DNA from: Leeuwenhoekiella sp.
GTDB lineage: Bacteria; Bacteroidota; Bacteroidia; Flavobacteriales; Flavobacteriaceae
Reading direction: 5' to 3'
Assembly: GCA_002708845.1 (NCBI GenBank)
Contig: PAPI01000010.1
Location: forward strand, 1-64,000
DNA length: 64,000 bases
Shown here: one piece after another, positions 27,201 through 35,463 of the stretch
Numbering within the stretch: the stretch's first letter is position 1
Layout of the letters: each line of letters starts with the position of its first letter
Made by a program: the position numbers and the translations under genes
The notes under the pieces: model-generated
What the model was told of the DNA's origin: nothing
The model's input: only the letters and a program-made list of their open reading frames with translations
The model's database searches: none

Positions 27201-27538
27201 GATGGCGTAATCCCGGTGATGAGACTAATATACCCAGAGCCGTTTTTCAGGGAGGATATAACTGGTTGGGTTCTGATCGCTATGTAGAAGACGCTTCATT
27301 CCTGAGAGTACGTTCTGCAACCTTTAGCTACAACTTTGGTAAAAACTTCCTGAAAAAAATGAAGATGGATGATCTGCGCATCTTTTTAACTGCAGATAAC
27401 CTGTTGACTTTTACTAATTACCGCGGGCAGGATCCGGAAGTGAGTATGCGTGGTGGCGATCCGTTTAGTATCGCTATAGACTATTCTCGCACCCCCCCTA
27501 CCCGAAGATTTACATTAGGAATTCAAACCAGATTTTAA
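24254..27538 (+). CDS. SusC-like TonB-dependent outer-membrane transporter
   Basis: The product has 1094 residues from ATG 24254, which directly precedes a signal peptide (MKQKTTHILYCFLLTVLLAG... ending LQAQ). Residues about 35-115 form the CarboxypepD_reg-like domain (VRGTITDSSNGQPIPGATI), followed by the plug (VPGVDIVANSGDPGAGMQIRI; LIVVDGMPY; SITILKDAAATAMWGSRAAGG) and a 22-strand barrel ending in FTLGIQTRF. It imports oligosaccharides together with the SusD encoded next. The VDG and ILKDA motifs are diagnostic of SusC. The stop is 2 bp from the next gene. Confidence 0.95.
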   Translation: MKQKTTHILYCFLLTVLLAGNFELQAQGSGQVVRGTITDSSNGQPIPGATIAEQDAENRTVNGVIADFDGNFAIRIQNSNNKLVISTLGYTSQTIPLTGKTSYNVSLTPSVDELDAVMISVEKQVESGLLNIAERNQTTSNVTVKASEVENTQAASIDEALQGRVPGVDIVANSGDPGAGMQIRIRGTSSISGSSDPLIVVDGMPYETSIPQDFNFGTADQQGYAALLNIAPSDIESITILKDAAATAMWGSRAAGGVLVINTKRGAVGKPKIGYNFTGTYMELPNTIPMLSGDQYSQLIPEAFMNRNGVPLNTLNVKEFQYDPQEVYWFKNYGNNTDWVEAISQTGLTGEHVLSLQGGGEKARYYTSVGYYDSKGVTKGTGFQRINGRLNLDYIVSDRIRFRTDIAYTHTSTERNYVNTFGTSDRDRLRSIAYTKMPNMSIYEYDDVGDLTPNYFSPAINIQGAYPNTYNPVALAEYASNTQVGDRIVPHFNLQVDLVPKRLVSTFDIQFDFNNTKANAFLPQNATGRPFTETVVNQASDADVDIASITSKTNLIYTPDLGENQSLQALMSLQTNDFRYESHQALTANTASSLLTDPSVPSRTQNSDLRLYTNNSQARSVAGLISAQYSLLDRYIVNVGLRGDGNSKFSADNRYSLFPSVSTRWRVSGEPFMNGFDFVDDLSLRASYGQSGGTPRYDYRFFNIYGNFDAEYLGFNGVYPQNIQLDNLRSETLTGKNVGLNLQLFDRKVQLDVDVYQNRTTNLLFENLAISSVSGYGSLSDQNVGTIDNQGWEIGLYTTPVKTDKWKVDFNFNISRNQNIIREISEFFPSEQGNIDRNGEYKRFLQIDNPFGSFYGYRFKGVYADLDATRARDANGNVITGPNGQEVFMRFNYPAIDYTFQPGDAIYEDINKDGNIDSRDIVYLGNSNPKFIGGFGPTVTLNNQFKFILFFTYRLNYDIINGTDMVTTNLYGYDNQSTAVLSRWRNPGDETNIPRAVFQGGYNWLGSDRYVEDASFLRVRSATFSYNFGKNFLKKMKMDDLRIFLTADNLLTFTNYRGQDPEVSMRGGDPFSIAIDYSRTPPTRRFTLGIQTRF

Positions 27539-27540
27539 TC

Positions 27541-29043
27541 ATGCTCGTTATGAACAAAAAAATTATATATCCATTAGTATTCATCCTTACGCTGGTTGCA
27601 CAATCCTGTGACAATTATCTGGATTTAAAACCTGAAGATGGTACGGTGCGCGAGGAGTTTTGGCAAACGAAAGAAGATGTACAGGCTGCTGTAATCGGGG
27701 TATATTCATCCCTGTTGAACAATCCACCTTCAGAGCGTGGTCTGACGCTTGCTGAGCATCTGTTTATGTACGGCGAACTACGCGGCGGGATGGTAAGTCC
27801 CGGGCCTTTTGCACAGGATGATCAACGTGATGTACTCACTACAAACATCCTGCCTTCTAACAGTATCGCAAACTGGGCGGTTTTTTACCGCATCATCAAC
27901 TATTGCAATACGGTAATTGATCTTGCGCCAGATGTTTTAGAGCTTGATCCTACTTTTACTGAAACGCAATTAAACAATTACCTGTCTGAAGTACTTGCCA
28001 TAAGAGCATATCTCTATTTTACGCTGGCCCGAACCTTTAAAGATGCACCCCTAAAATTAGAAGCGACACTTTCTGACAAGGAGAACTTTCAGATTCCTGC
28101 CTCATCACAAGATGAGCTATTTGCACAGGTAATCGAAGATTTACAAAGAGCTGAGCGTTTAGGCGTTGAAGAATATGCCACAATGCCTGAAAATAAAGGC
28201 CGAATCACTAAAGCTGCAATTCAGGCGATGCAGACCGATGTGTATTTATGGACCGAAAATTACAATGACGCCTTAACCGCAGCTAACAAAGTTATCAATT
28301 CTGGCAAATTTGATCTGGTAAGCAGCAGAAACCAGTGGTTTAATACGGTTTATGCCGAAGGTAACTCCTCAGAAAGTATTTTTGAGTTTCAATACACCAC
28401 TCAAAATCTTAACCCGTTTTATTCCATTTTTCTTCAGAGACCCCAATATCTTGCTGCGCCTACTGTTTTGGAGCAGGTTTTTGGAGTGGATTTTGACGAT
28501 CCTGAAAATAAAGACATCCGCGGGGAACGCGCATCTTTGGTTCCGGGGACTAACGAGATCTATAAATTCACCGGTTTAAATAGAAATGTTCGCAAAAATC
28601 TTCAGGAGTCAGATACACATTGGTTTGTATACCGCTATGCCGATGTTCTATTAATGAAGGCAGAAGCGCTTAATGAATTGAACCGGGGTGCTGAAGCTCT
28701 GGAGATAGTTAGCGAAATTCGGGAAGCACGTGAAGCTATTCGGCAAACTGAAGAACAAATAGGTGCTGAAAACAAAAGCGGCATTAGACTGTACATACTT
28801 GCCGAGCGTGCCCGTGAACTCGCTTTTGAAGGTAAGCGCTGGTTTGACGTTTTACGCAACGCCCGTAAGGAAAACTATGCGAATATTGACATTCTTATTG
28901 GCATCGCATTACGCAGTGCACCGGCCAACCAACAACAGATCATTACTGCAAAATTACAGGATCCTAACAGCCATTACTTACCTATAAGTGAAAACGAACT
29001 CATTACCAATAAAGCTTTGGTACAAAACCCATTTTACAAATAG
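27541..29043 (+). CDS. SusD-like glycan-binding lipoprotein (RagB/SusD)
   Basis: A 500-residue lipoprotein. The lipobox is LVAQSC followed by DNYLDLKPEDGTV, the standard SusD start. TPR-like helices include YLSEVLAIRAYLYFTLARTF, and the C-terminal SusD region contains LAERARELAFEGKRWFDVLR and YLPISENELITNKALVQNP. ATG 27550 (MNKKI) is an equally good start. It caps the preceding SusC barrel and binds the oligosaccharide. Confidence 0.95.
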   Translation: MLVMNKKIIYPLVFILTLVAQSCDNYLDLKPEDGTVREEFWQTKEDVQAAVIGVYSSLLNNPPSERGLTLAEHLFMYGELRGGMVSPGPFAQDDQRDVLTTNILPSNSIANWAVFYRIINYCNTVIDLAPDVLELDPTFTETQLNNYLSEVLAIRAYLYFTLARTFKDAPLKLEATLSDKENFQIPASSQDELFAQVIEDLQRAERLGVEEYATMPENKGRITKAAIQAMQTDVYLWTENYNDALTAANKVINSGKFDLVSSRNQWFNTVYAEGNSSESIFEFQYTTQNLNPFYSIFLQRPQYLAAPTVLEQVFGVDFDDPENKDIRGERASLVPGTNEIYKFTGLNRNVRKNLQESDTHWFVYRYADVLLMKAEALNELNRGAEALEIVSEIREAREAIRQTEEQIGAENKSGIRLYILAERARELAFEGKRWFDVLRNARKENYANIDILIGIALRSAPANQQQIITAKLQDPNSHYLPISENELITNKALVQNPFYK

Positions 29044-29052
29044 ACTTTAGCT

Positions 29053-30738
29053 ATGAAAAAATTACAAAACATTCCCATTTGGATAAGGCTCGTTCTGATT
29101 GTAGCAGTAGCTGGCCTGGTCTATAACTGTACCGATGAAAAATACAAGGAATCTACAGATGAAACCTTAAATATCACAGAGTATCTCAGAGCTAATGATG
29201 AGTATTCTGAATTTCTGGAAATTCTAAAAATTACAGGCTATGATTCATTTATGAATACCTACGGTACCTACACCCTGTTTCTTCCAACAAATGAAGCGGT
29301 TGACGCCTATATGGCAGATATGGGAGCGAATAGCTTATCAGACATTCCTATAGAAGATTTACAGGAACTGGCCAAACTCCATATTCTAGAACAGGTAGTC
29401 AATACAACTACCTTTACCGATGGTAAAATTTCCACCCCAAGCTTACAAGGTCAGTTTCTAATCACCGGAGCTGCAAATGACGGCGGAACATCTAATATTA
29501 CAGTGAATAAAGAGGCCCGTATCATAGCCTCAAATATTGAGGTAGGCAACGGCTTGATTCACGTACTGGATAAAGTGTTGCGCGTGGCAAACCTTACCTT
29601 GTCAGAAACTCTTGAGGCAGACTCATCATTATCACTATTTACGGAAGCCACAAAAGCTACCGGATGGTTTGAAAAACTTGATCAGCCTGTAACATATAAT
29701 ACAGACAGCATTGCGAGCTATCTTACAGTTTTGGCTCAAACAAACGAAGTTTTTGCCGATGCTGGATTAAACAGTCTTGAAGATCTAAAAACGCGATATA
29801 GTCATCTGGACGATCCTACCAACCCTGCAGATAGTCTCAACCTCTTTGTGGCATATAGAATTTTACCCGGATTAAATTATCTCGCAGATTTGGCGGTAAC
29901 TCCCGCGGTGACAACAAGAGCCCCACTAGAGGTCATTACCGTTAAACTTGCTGTTGACACATTATTGCTCAATGAAGAAACCTTTAATGGAGTGTTAGAA
30001 AAAGGGGTAGAAATCAACAGGCAACAAAGTGATATTACCGCCTCTAACGGGGTATTGCATTTAGTCGACGAAAACTTTTTCATCAAAAAGAGATTACCTG
30101 CTCCGGTTTATTTTGACGTGGCAGATCAACCCGAATTCAGACAACTAAGCTCCGTTTTTAGAGTGCCTGGAAATAGCGTAAGTCTTAAAAAAGACGAATT
30201 AAGTCTGGTAGACTGGCCGGATAATCAATCGCTAACCTACGTGGCTGCAGCTATAGGCGATGGTGCTTTTCTAGACCAGGCCTGGCATGGAGATGTAATT
30301 GATATGTTGCGCTTCAGAAATGGATTCCTTGACCCAATTACTTTTGACACTCCGGTAATTATTAAAGGACAATACAAGGTATGGGTATCCTATAGATCTA
30401 ATGGTAGATCATCTGCTGCCACGGAAGTACGATTTGATGGTAAACCCTTACCGCGTCTTATCAATTTTAGAGAGGGAGGAAATACCGACTTACCCGAACG
30501 GGTACTGGAATCTCAGGGATACAAGCGTCATATAGAACCGTATACCAATCGCTTTAACTGTCGTCTGGTAGGAATTGTAAATGTAGAGACCACAGGTAGA
30601 CACAAAATTACGCTCGAAGCGATACAGGATAGTAGCAATGGTAACACTTGGATTGATGTAATTGAGTTCAGACCAATAGATATGGATCAACTCTATCCCA
30701 AATTTGAAGCTGGAGGAGACGGACTTATATACGAATAA
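29053..30738 (+). CDS. FAS1 lipoprotein with C-terminal beta-sandwich-like domain
   Basis: A 561-residue protein. The N-terminus MKKLQNIPIWIRLVLIVAVAG is followed by LVYNC, a probable lipobox. Two FAS1 domains are visible: YTLFLPTNEAVDAYM with NGLIHVLDKVLRV (about 40-180), and a second ending NGVLHLVDENFFI (about 190-345). Residues about 355-561 lack FAS1 motifs; they read as a beta-rich domain (IKGQYKVWVSYRSNGRSS, TGRHKITLEAIQDS, TWIDVIEFRPID) resembling carbohydrate-binding or DUF5108-like C-terminal domains. It lies 9 bp after susD. Confidence 0.8.
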   Translation: MKKLQNIPIWIRLVLIVAVAGLVYNCTDEKYKESTDETLNITEYLRANDEYSEFLEILKITGYDSFMNTYGTYTLFLPTNEAVDAYMADMGANSLSDIPIEDLQELAKLHILEQVVNTTTFTDGKISTPSLQGQFLITGAANDGGTSNITVNKEARIIASNIEVGNGLIHVLDKVLRVANLTLSETLEADSSLSLFTEATKATGWFEKLDQPVTYNTDSIASYLTVLAQTNEVFADAGLNSLEDLKTRYSHLDDPTNPADSLNLFVAYRILPGLNYLADLAVTPAVTTRAPLEVITVKLAVDTLLLNEETFNGVLEKGVEINRQQSDITASNGVLHLVDENFFIKKRLPAPVYFDVADQPEFRQLSSVFRVPGNSVSLKKDELSLVDWPDNQSLTYVAAAIGDGAFLDQAWHGDVIDMLRFRNGFLDPITFDTPVIIKGQYKVWVSYRSNGRSSAATEVRFDGKPLPRLINFREGGNTDLPERVLESQGYKRHIEPYTNRFNCRLVGIVNVETTGRHKITLEAIQDSSNGNTWIDVIEFRPIDMDQLYPKFEAGGDGLIYE

Positions 30739-30770
30739 ATCAAATCTGTTAAACTTTTAATCCCTTTAGG

Positions 30771-32228
30771 ATGATATCAATAAAACTGAATAAACACTAT
30801 ATAGGCCTTGGTTTGCTGCTTTTGGGTGTCCTTTCCTGCTCAGAACCCTGGGAAGATCACGCAGGAGTGAATGATAGCAATCTTACCTTAAATCTGAATG
30901 AAGCAATAAGTCAAAATTCGCAAACTTCAGAATTTGGAAAGCTACTAGCAGAAACCGGTTATGATAAAATTCTGGCCTCTGCTAAAACCTATACGGTATT
31001 TGCTCCTACAAATGAAGCCTTAGCAGCTGTAGACCCATCAGCTCTTAGTTCTGAGCAGGCGAAAAAACTATTTGTAGCCAATCACGTGGCACTTACTGCA
31101 TTCTCGTCAGTATCAGAAAAAGATACGATTGATATTCAGATGTATTCAGATAAATACCTGCAATTCATAAATGGTAACCGTATTGCAGATGCCCAGGTAG
31201 TTGATGCAGATAATTATACTTCAAATGGTCTATATCACATCATTGATAAAGGTCTCGCTCCGCGTAGAAACATTTGGGAATTTATCAAAGACCAGGCAGC
31301 AACGAATGATATGAGTGCTTACCTGATGGAGCTTAATGCGTTCAATTTATACCCCAGAGATTCGGTCGCAAAAGCTAATGCTATACCTAATACTCAGGCA
31401 GATTCACTGACTAATTCGTACTTTACCAACGTGTATAATTTGAATAATGAACAAAATAAGTACACCTTTTTCCTGCTTGATAACGAAAGTTTTTCGGAAG
31501 AAACAACCAAGCTCAGGCCCTATATGAACAGGGTTAGTGAAGACTCTACCACTATTTACACAAATTATTTTACAACCCGTGACCTTGCTTTTCATAAGGC
31601 GATTGCACGTGAAAACCTTCCGGATACACTGGTCTCAAAATTTGGAGTGAAAGTTCCGCTTACCGAAGCTACAATCGCCGAAGAAATACAACTCAGTAAT
31701 GGGGTGGTTTATGTTATGAGTAAACTTAATGTTCCGCTTGAAACCCGATTATTGACTACTATAATAGAAGGAGAAAATCCATTTGGCTTTAGTCAATCAG
31801 ACAAAAGAGCCAACACCTTTTATAGAGAAAAAGCAGATCCGCAGGGCAATGTATTTTTTGATATTATGGTGCAAAATCACCGGGTTCCGCGATTTACGAT
31901 CTATTATAATGCCAGTAACCTTTATACCACTACTTATCAGGTATACTGGAGGGCTATTAATGACATCCAGACAAATACCTTTCAGCAACGGGTAAGTTTT
32001 GGCGGGTTTATTTCTCCAACAGACGGCTCGCTAGAACAGCCTTTTGCAGAGTTGCCCTATACTGATGTAGAACCCAATACCTATGAAGAGGTCTATATTG
32101 GTGAATTTACCTTAGACCAAAAGGGAAGAGCTGCCTTACTTGTTTCGCTGCAAGCGGCAAACTCTGCCTCAGATGGAGTTAACACACTGACTCTTGATTA
32201 TTTAAAACTAGTTCCCGTAATAAAATAA
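30771..32228 (+). CDS. FAS1 lipoprotein with C-terminal beta-rich domain
   Basis: A 485-residue lipoprotein with the lipobox GVLSC (Cys23). FAS1 motifs are YTVFAPTNEALAAVDPS with NGLYHIIDKGLAP, and a second weaker domain with YTFFLLDNESFSE and NGVVYVMSKLNVP. From about residue 345 a different beta-rich domain follows (FFDIMVQNHRVPRFTIYYNA, YQVYWRAINDI, FTLDQKGRAALLVSLQAAN). Its layout mirrors the previous gene at low identity, so the two probably arose by duplication. The function is inferred as surface glycan binding in the PUL. Confidence 0.78.
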   Translation: MISIKLNKHYIGLGLLLLGVLSCSEPWEDHAGVNDSNLTLNLNEAISQNSQTSEFGKLLAETGYDKILASAKTYTVFAPTNEALAAVDPSALSSEQAKKLFVANHVALTAFSSVSEKDTIDIQMYSDKYLQFINGNRIADAQVVDADNYTSNGLYHIIDKGLAPRRNIWEFIKDQAATNDMSAYLMELNAFNLYPRDSVAKANAIPNTQADSLTNSYFTNVYNLNNEQNKYTFFLLDNESFSEETTKLRPYMNRVSEDSTTIYTNYFTTRDLAFHKAIARENLPDTLVSKFGVKVPLTEATIAEEIQLSNGVVYVMSKLNVPLETRLLTTIIEGENPFGFSQSDKRANTFYREKADPQGNVFFDIMVQNHRVPRFTIYYNASNLYTTTYQVYWRAINDIQTNTFQQRVSFGGFISPTDGSLEQPFAELPYTDVEPNTYEEVYIGEFTLDQKGRAALLVSLQAANSASDGVNTLTLDYLKLVPVIK

Positions 32229-32248
32229 AGTCTTTTAAACCAATAGTT

Positions 32249-35200
32249 ATGCTCAAAAAATTACAACTAAACTGTTTTCTTGGCCTGCTTTTTTGCGTTG
32301 CATTGCACGGAGGGCTTTATGCTCAGGAAACTGTTGACTCAACTGCTATTCAGAATAAAGAAGGCATAGAGGTAAAAGGCTATATTAAAGATGCAACAAC
32401 AGGAGAAAGCATAAGCGGAATTAATATTACCGTTGAAAACTTCTCTGCTGCTATTAGTAATGAAGATGGAAGCTTTAGTATAAAAGTACCCAATTTAAAC
32501 GCCTTGCTTAGTATAAGTGGTCAGGGCTATCAGACTAAAGTTGTACCGGTTACTTCTACTAACACCGAATTGGAAATACTGCTTTTTGAAGCGCATTACT
32601 CCCAATTTTATGAGCTGGCACAATTGCCTTCAGGTGAAAAATTACAGTATTCTAATCCCAAAGCTGCCAGTGTAGTTGACTTTGAAGCAACACAATGGGG
32701 TAATCCCATTAATGAGTCTGCAGGAGACTTTCTTCAGGGAAAGGTTGCCGGCCTCAACAGCGTTAGAAAATCAGGAGTTCCCGGGGCAGGAGCCTATTTA
32801 AACATCAGGGGGTTTAATTCACTTTACGCCACAAACAAACCCCTTCTAATAGTAGACGGGATGATTTATGACGATGAAGATTACGGTTCAGGTATATTAC
32901 AATACAATGCTTCTTCACCATTAGCAATGCTTGATGTAAAGGATATTGAAGATGTGACCATTCTTAAAGACGGTTCTTCGCTCTATGGAACCAAAGGAGC
33001 AAACGGGGTAATCATCATTACAACTACAAGACCCGATGAGTTAACAACAAAAATTGATTTTACGATGTACGGGGGAATGAATCAAAAACCCGAACAGTTA
33101 CCGGTTTTAAGAGCAGGACAATACCGTACCTATTTAACACAACTGGTCTCATCACGCGGCGACAGTCAGTCTCAAATTGCAGCTCAACCCTGGGTGTCAG
33201 ATAATCGTGCAAATGGAGAGTACTTTACCTATAATAACACTACCAACTGGCAGGATAAAATATTTAGAACTACTACAAATCAAAACTATTATTTGAGAAT
33301 TAAAGGAGGGGATGACATAGCCAAATACGGTTTATCTGTAGGGTATCTTAATAATGAAGGGGTAACTTCGTACTCAAGCATGGAGCGTTACAGCACCCGC
33401 CTTAATGCATCATTACGATTAACTGAAAAATTATCTGTTGACGCTAATCTTTCGTTTATCCACAATACCGAAAATCTAAGAGATCAGGGTCTTGCCTATA
33501 AAACAAGTCCTTTCTATTTAGCTCTTACAAAATCTCCATTTTTAGCCGTTAATGCCATTGATGCTGCGGGAGATGTTTCCCCCAACCTTGCTGACGTCGA
33601 TATTTTTGGCGTAAGTAATCCCGTTGCTTTACTCGAAAATGGAATTGGAGTTAATAAGAACTACCGCTTCTTTGGAAATCTACATTTCCAGTATGTTTTC
33701 AACCCTAACTTTAGCCTCAATAGCATTCTTGGGCTTACCTTAAATAAGGAGCGTGAAACCTTCTTTATTCCAGATTTTGGAGTTGCGGATATTGTATTAC
33801 CTACTGCGATAGGTAATAACCGTAGTGGTAGCGAGGTACAACGCCTTTATTCGATTTATACAGACACCTGGCTCAACTACAGCAAACAGTTGGGTAATAA
33901 AAACTTTTTTGATTTTCGTCTGGGCTTCCGCAGTCAAAGTAATGATTCTGAAAGTGACTTGGGACTGGGATATAATTCAGCAACAGATGACTTTACCAGT
34001 GTAGGTTCCGGGAGCAATTTGTTGCGTTTTGTAGGCGGTTCACTTGGAGAATGGAACTGGATTAATGGCTATTTAAACGCGGATTACAATTACCTCAATA
34101 AGTACTATCTGACGCTTAACGCCGCCGTAGATGGTTCAAGCCGCTTTGGCAACAGTATTCAGCAGGGTGGTTTTGCCTTGGGGGATTCCTATTACTCCGC
34201 TTTAGGCTCTATATCTGGTGCCTGGATCGTTTCTTCAGAAGACTTTTTAAGAAATTCTGAAGCCATTAATTTCCTCAAGCTTCGTGCAAGTTATGGTGTG
34301 AGTGGTAATGATGACATTGGTAACTACACCGCTCAGCAACTGTATGTATCTCAAAATCTTCTGGGCGTTCAGGGGCTTGTACGTGATAATATTGGCAATC
34401 CCGAATTGAAATGGGAGACCGTATCAAAACTCAATATGGGTGTAGACCTTTCTCTTCTTAAGGATCGTCTTAATGTTTCATTTGACGTGTACCAAAATAA
34501 CACAGAAGATATGATTACCTATGAGTCTACTACGACGACAACCGGTTTTGATTACATAGTGACTAACAGTGGCTCAATGCAAACTCAGGGTTATGACCTG
34601 AGCTTAAACAGTAGACTTATTAAAACATCAGATTTTGGATTAGACGTTGGGTTAAATCTCTCTCGTTATGTAAATGAAGTTACCCGTTTACCCGGTGAGC
34701 CCATAATTTCTGAATTTGGTGGCGCCACCTATATTACTCACGAGGGGCAAGATGCAAATTTATTCTACGGCTTTAAAACAAATGGTGTTTATGCAACCAC
34801 TGCTGAAGCAAATGCCGAAGGGCTTAGCAGACCTTTAGGTAATGGAAATCTACTACCCTTTGAAGGTGGAGATATTCGATTTGAAGATCTCAATGGCGAT
34901 AAAATTATTGACGACCGGGACCGAAGCGTAATTGGTAATCCAAATCCTGATCTAACTGGAAGCTTCAATGCTAAATTGAATTATAAAAGACTCAGTTTGT
35001 CTGCCTTATTCTACTTCTCTGTTGGTAATGATTTATATAATGGAGTTCGATACAATCTGGAGGGTATGAGTGGTTATGAAAATCAAAGTATTGCCGTACT
35101 AAACCGATGGGTAGCAGAAGGGCAACAAACCAGCATACCTCGTGCCACCTGGGGAGACCCGCTAGGCAATGCCTCGTTTTCAGACCGGTGGATTGAAGAT

Positions 35201-35434
35201 GGTTCCTACTTAAGACTAAAAACCTTAGTGCTGTCTTACGACATTCCTACCCAATTGCAGTACATCAAAGCCATACAGGTTTATGCCACCGCAAATAACC
35301 TCCTGACTTTTACAAATTATTTAGGATACGACCCCGAGTTTAGTGCAACCTCATCCATTTTTGGCCAGGGTGCAGACCTGGGGCTTATGCCTCAATTTAC
35401 CACAATGCAGCTGGGCTTACGTCTGGGCTTGTAA
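32249..35434 (+). CDS. SusC-like TonB-dependent outer-membrane transporter
   Basis: A 1061-residue protein with signal peptide (LFCVALHGGLYAQ). The N-terminal CarboxypepD_reg domain is VKGYIKDATTGESISGINI; the plug contains VAGLNSVRKSGVPGAGAYL, LLIVDGMIYDDEDYGSG and DVTILKDGSSLYGTKGANG. The barrel ends in MQLGLRLGL. It diverges clearly from the first SusC, so the two pairs probably take different oligosaccharides of one glycan. It lies 20 bp after the FAS1 gene. Confidence 0.94.
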   Translation: MLKKLQLNCFLGLLFCVALHGGLYAQETVDSTAIQNKEGIEVKGYIKDATTGESISGINITVENFSAAISNEDGSFSIKVPNLNALLSISGQGYQTKVVPVTSTNTELEILLFEAHYSQFYELAQLPSGEKLQYSNPKAASVVDFEATQWGNPINESAGDFLQGKVAGLNSVRKSGVPGAGAYLNIRGFNSLYATNKPLLIVDGMIYDDEDYGSGILQYNASSPLAMLDVKDIEDVTILKDGSSLYGTKGANGVIIITTTRPDELTTKIDFTMYGGMNQKPEQLPVLRAGQYRTYLTQLVSSRGDSQSQIAAQPWVSDNRANGEYFTYNNTTNWQDKIFRTTTNQNYYLRIKGGDDIAKYGLSVGYLNNEGVTSYSSMERYSTRLNASLRLTEKLSVDANLSFIHNTENLRDQGLAYKTSPFYLALTKSPFLAVNAIDAAGDVSPNLADVDIFGVSNPVALLENGIGVNKNYRFFGNLHFQYVFNPNFSLNSILGLTLNKERETFFIPDFGVADIVLPTAIGNNRSGSEVQRLYSIYTDTWLNYSKQLGNKNFFDFRLGFRSQSNDSESDLGLGYNSATDDFTSVGSGSNLLRFVGGSLGEWNWINGYLNADYNYLNKYYLTLNAAVDGSSRFGNSIQQGGFALGDSYYSALGSISGAWIVSSEDFLRNSEAINFLKLRASYGVSGNDDIGNYTAQQLYVSQNLLGVQGLVRDNIGNPELKWETVSKLNMGVDLSLLKDRLNVSFDVYQNNTEDMITYESTTTTTGFDYIVTNSGSMQTQGYDLSLNSRLIKTSDFGLDVGLNLSRYVNEVTRLPGEPIISEFGGATYITHEGQDANLFYGFKTNGVYATTAEANAEGLSRPLGNGNLLPFEGGDIRFEDLNGDKIIDDRDRSVIGNPNPDLTGSFNAKLNYKRLSLSALFYFSVGNDLYNGVRYNLEGMSGYENQSIAVLNRWVAEGQQTSIPRATWGDPLGNASFSDRWIEDGSYLRLKTLVLSYDIPTQLQYIKAIQVYATANNLLTFTNYLGYDPEFSATSSIFGQGADLGLMPQFTTMQLGLRLGL

Positions 35435-35463
35435 TCTATTAAAAATCATCTAGTGCTATACTT

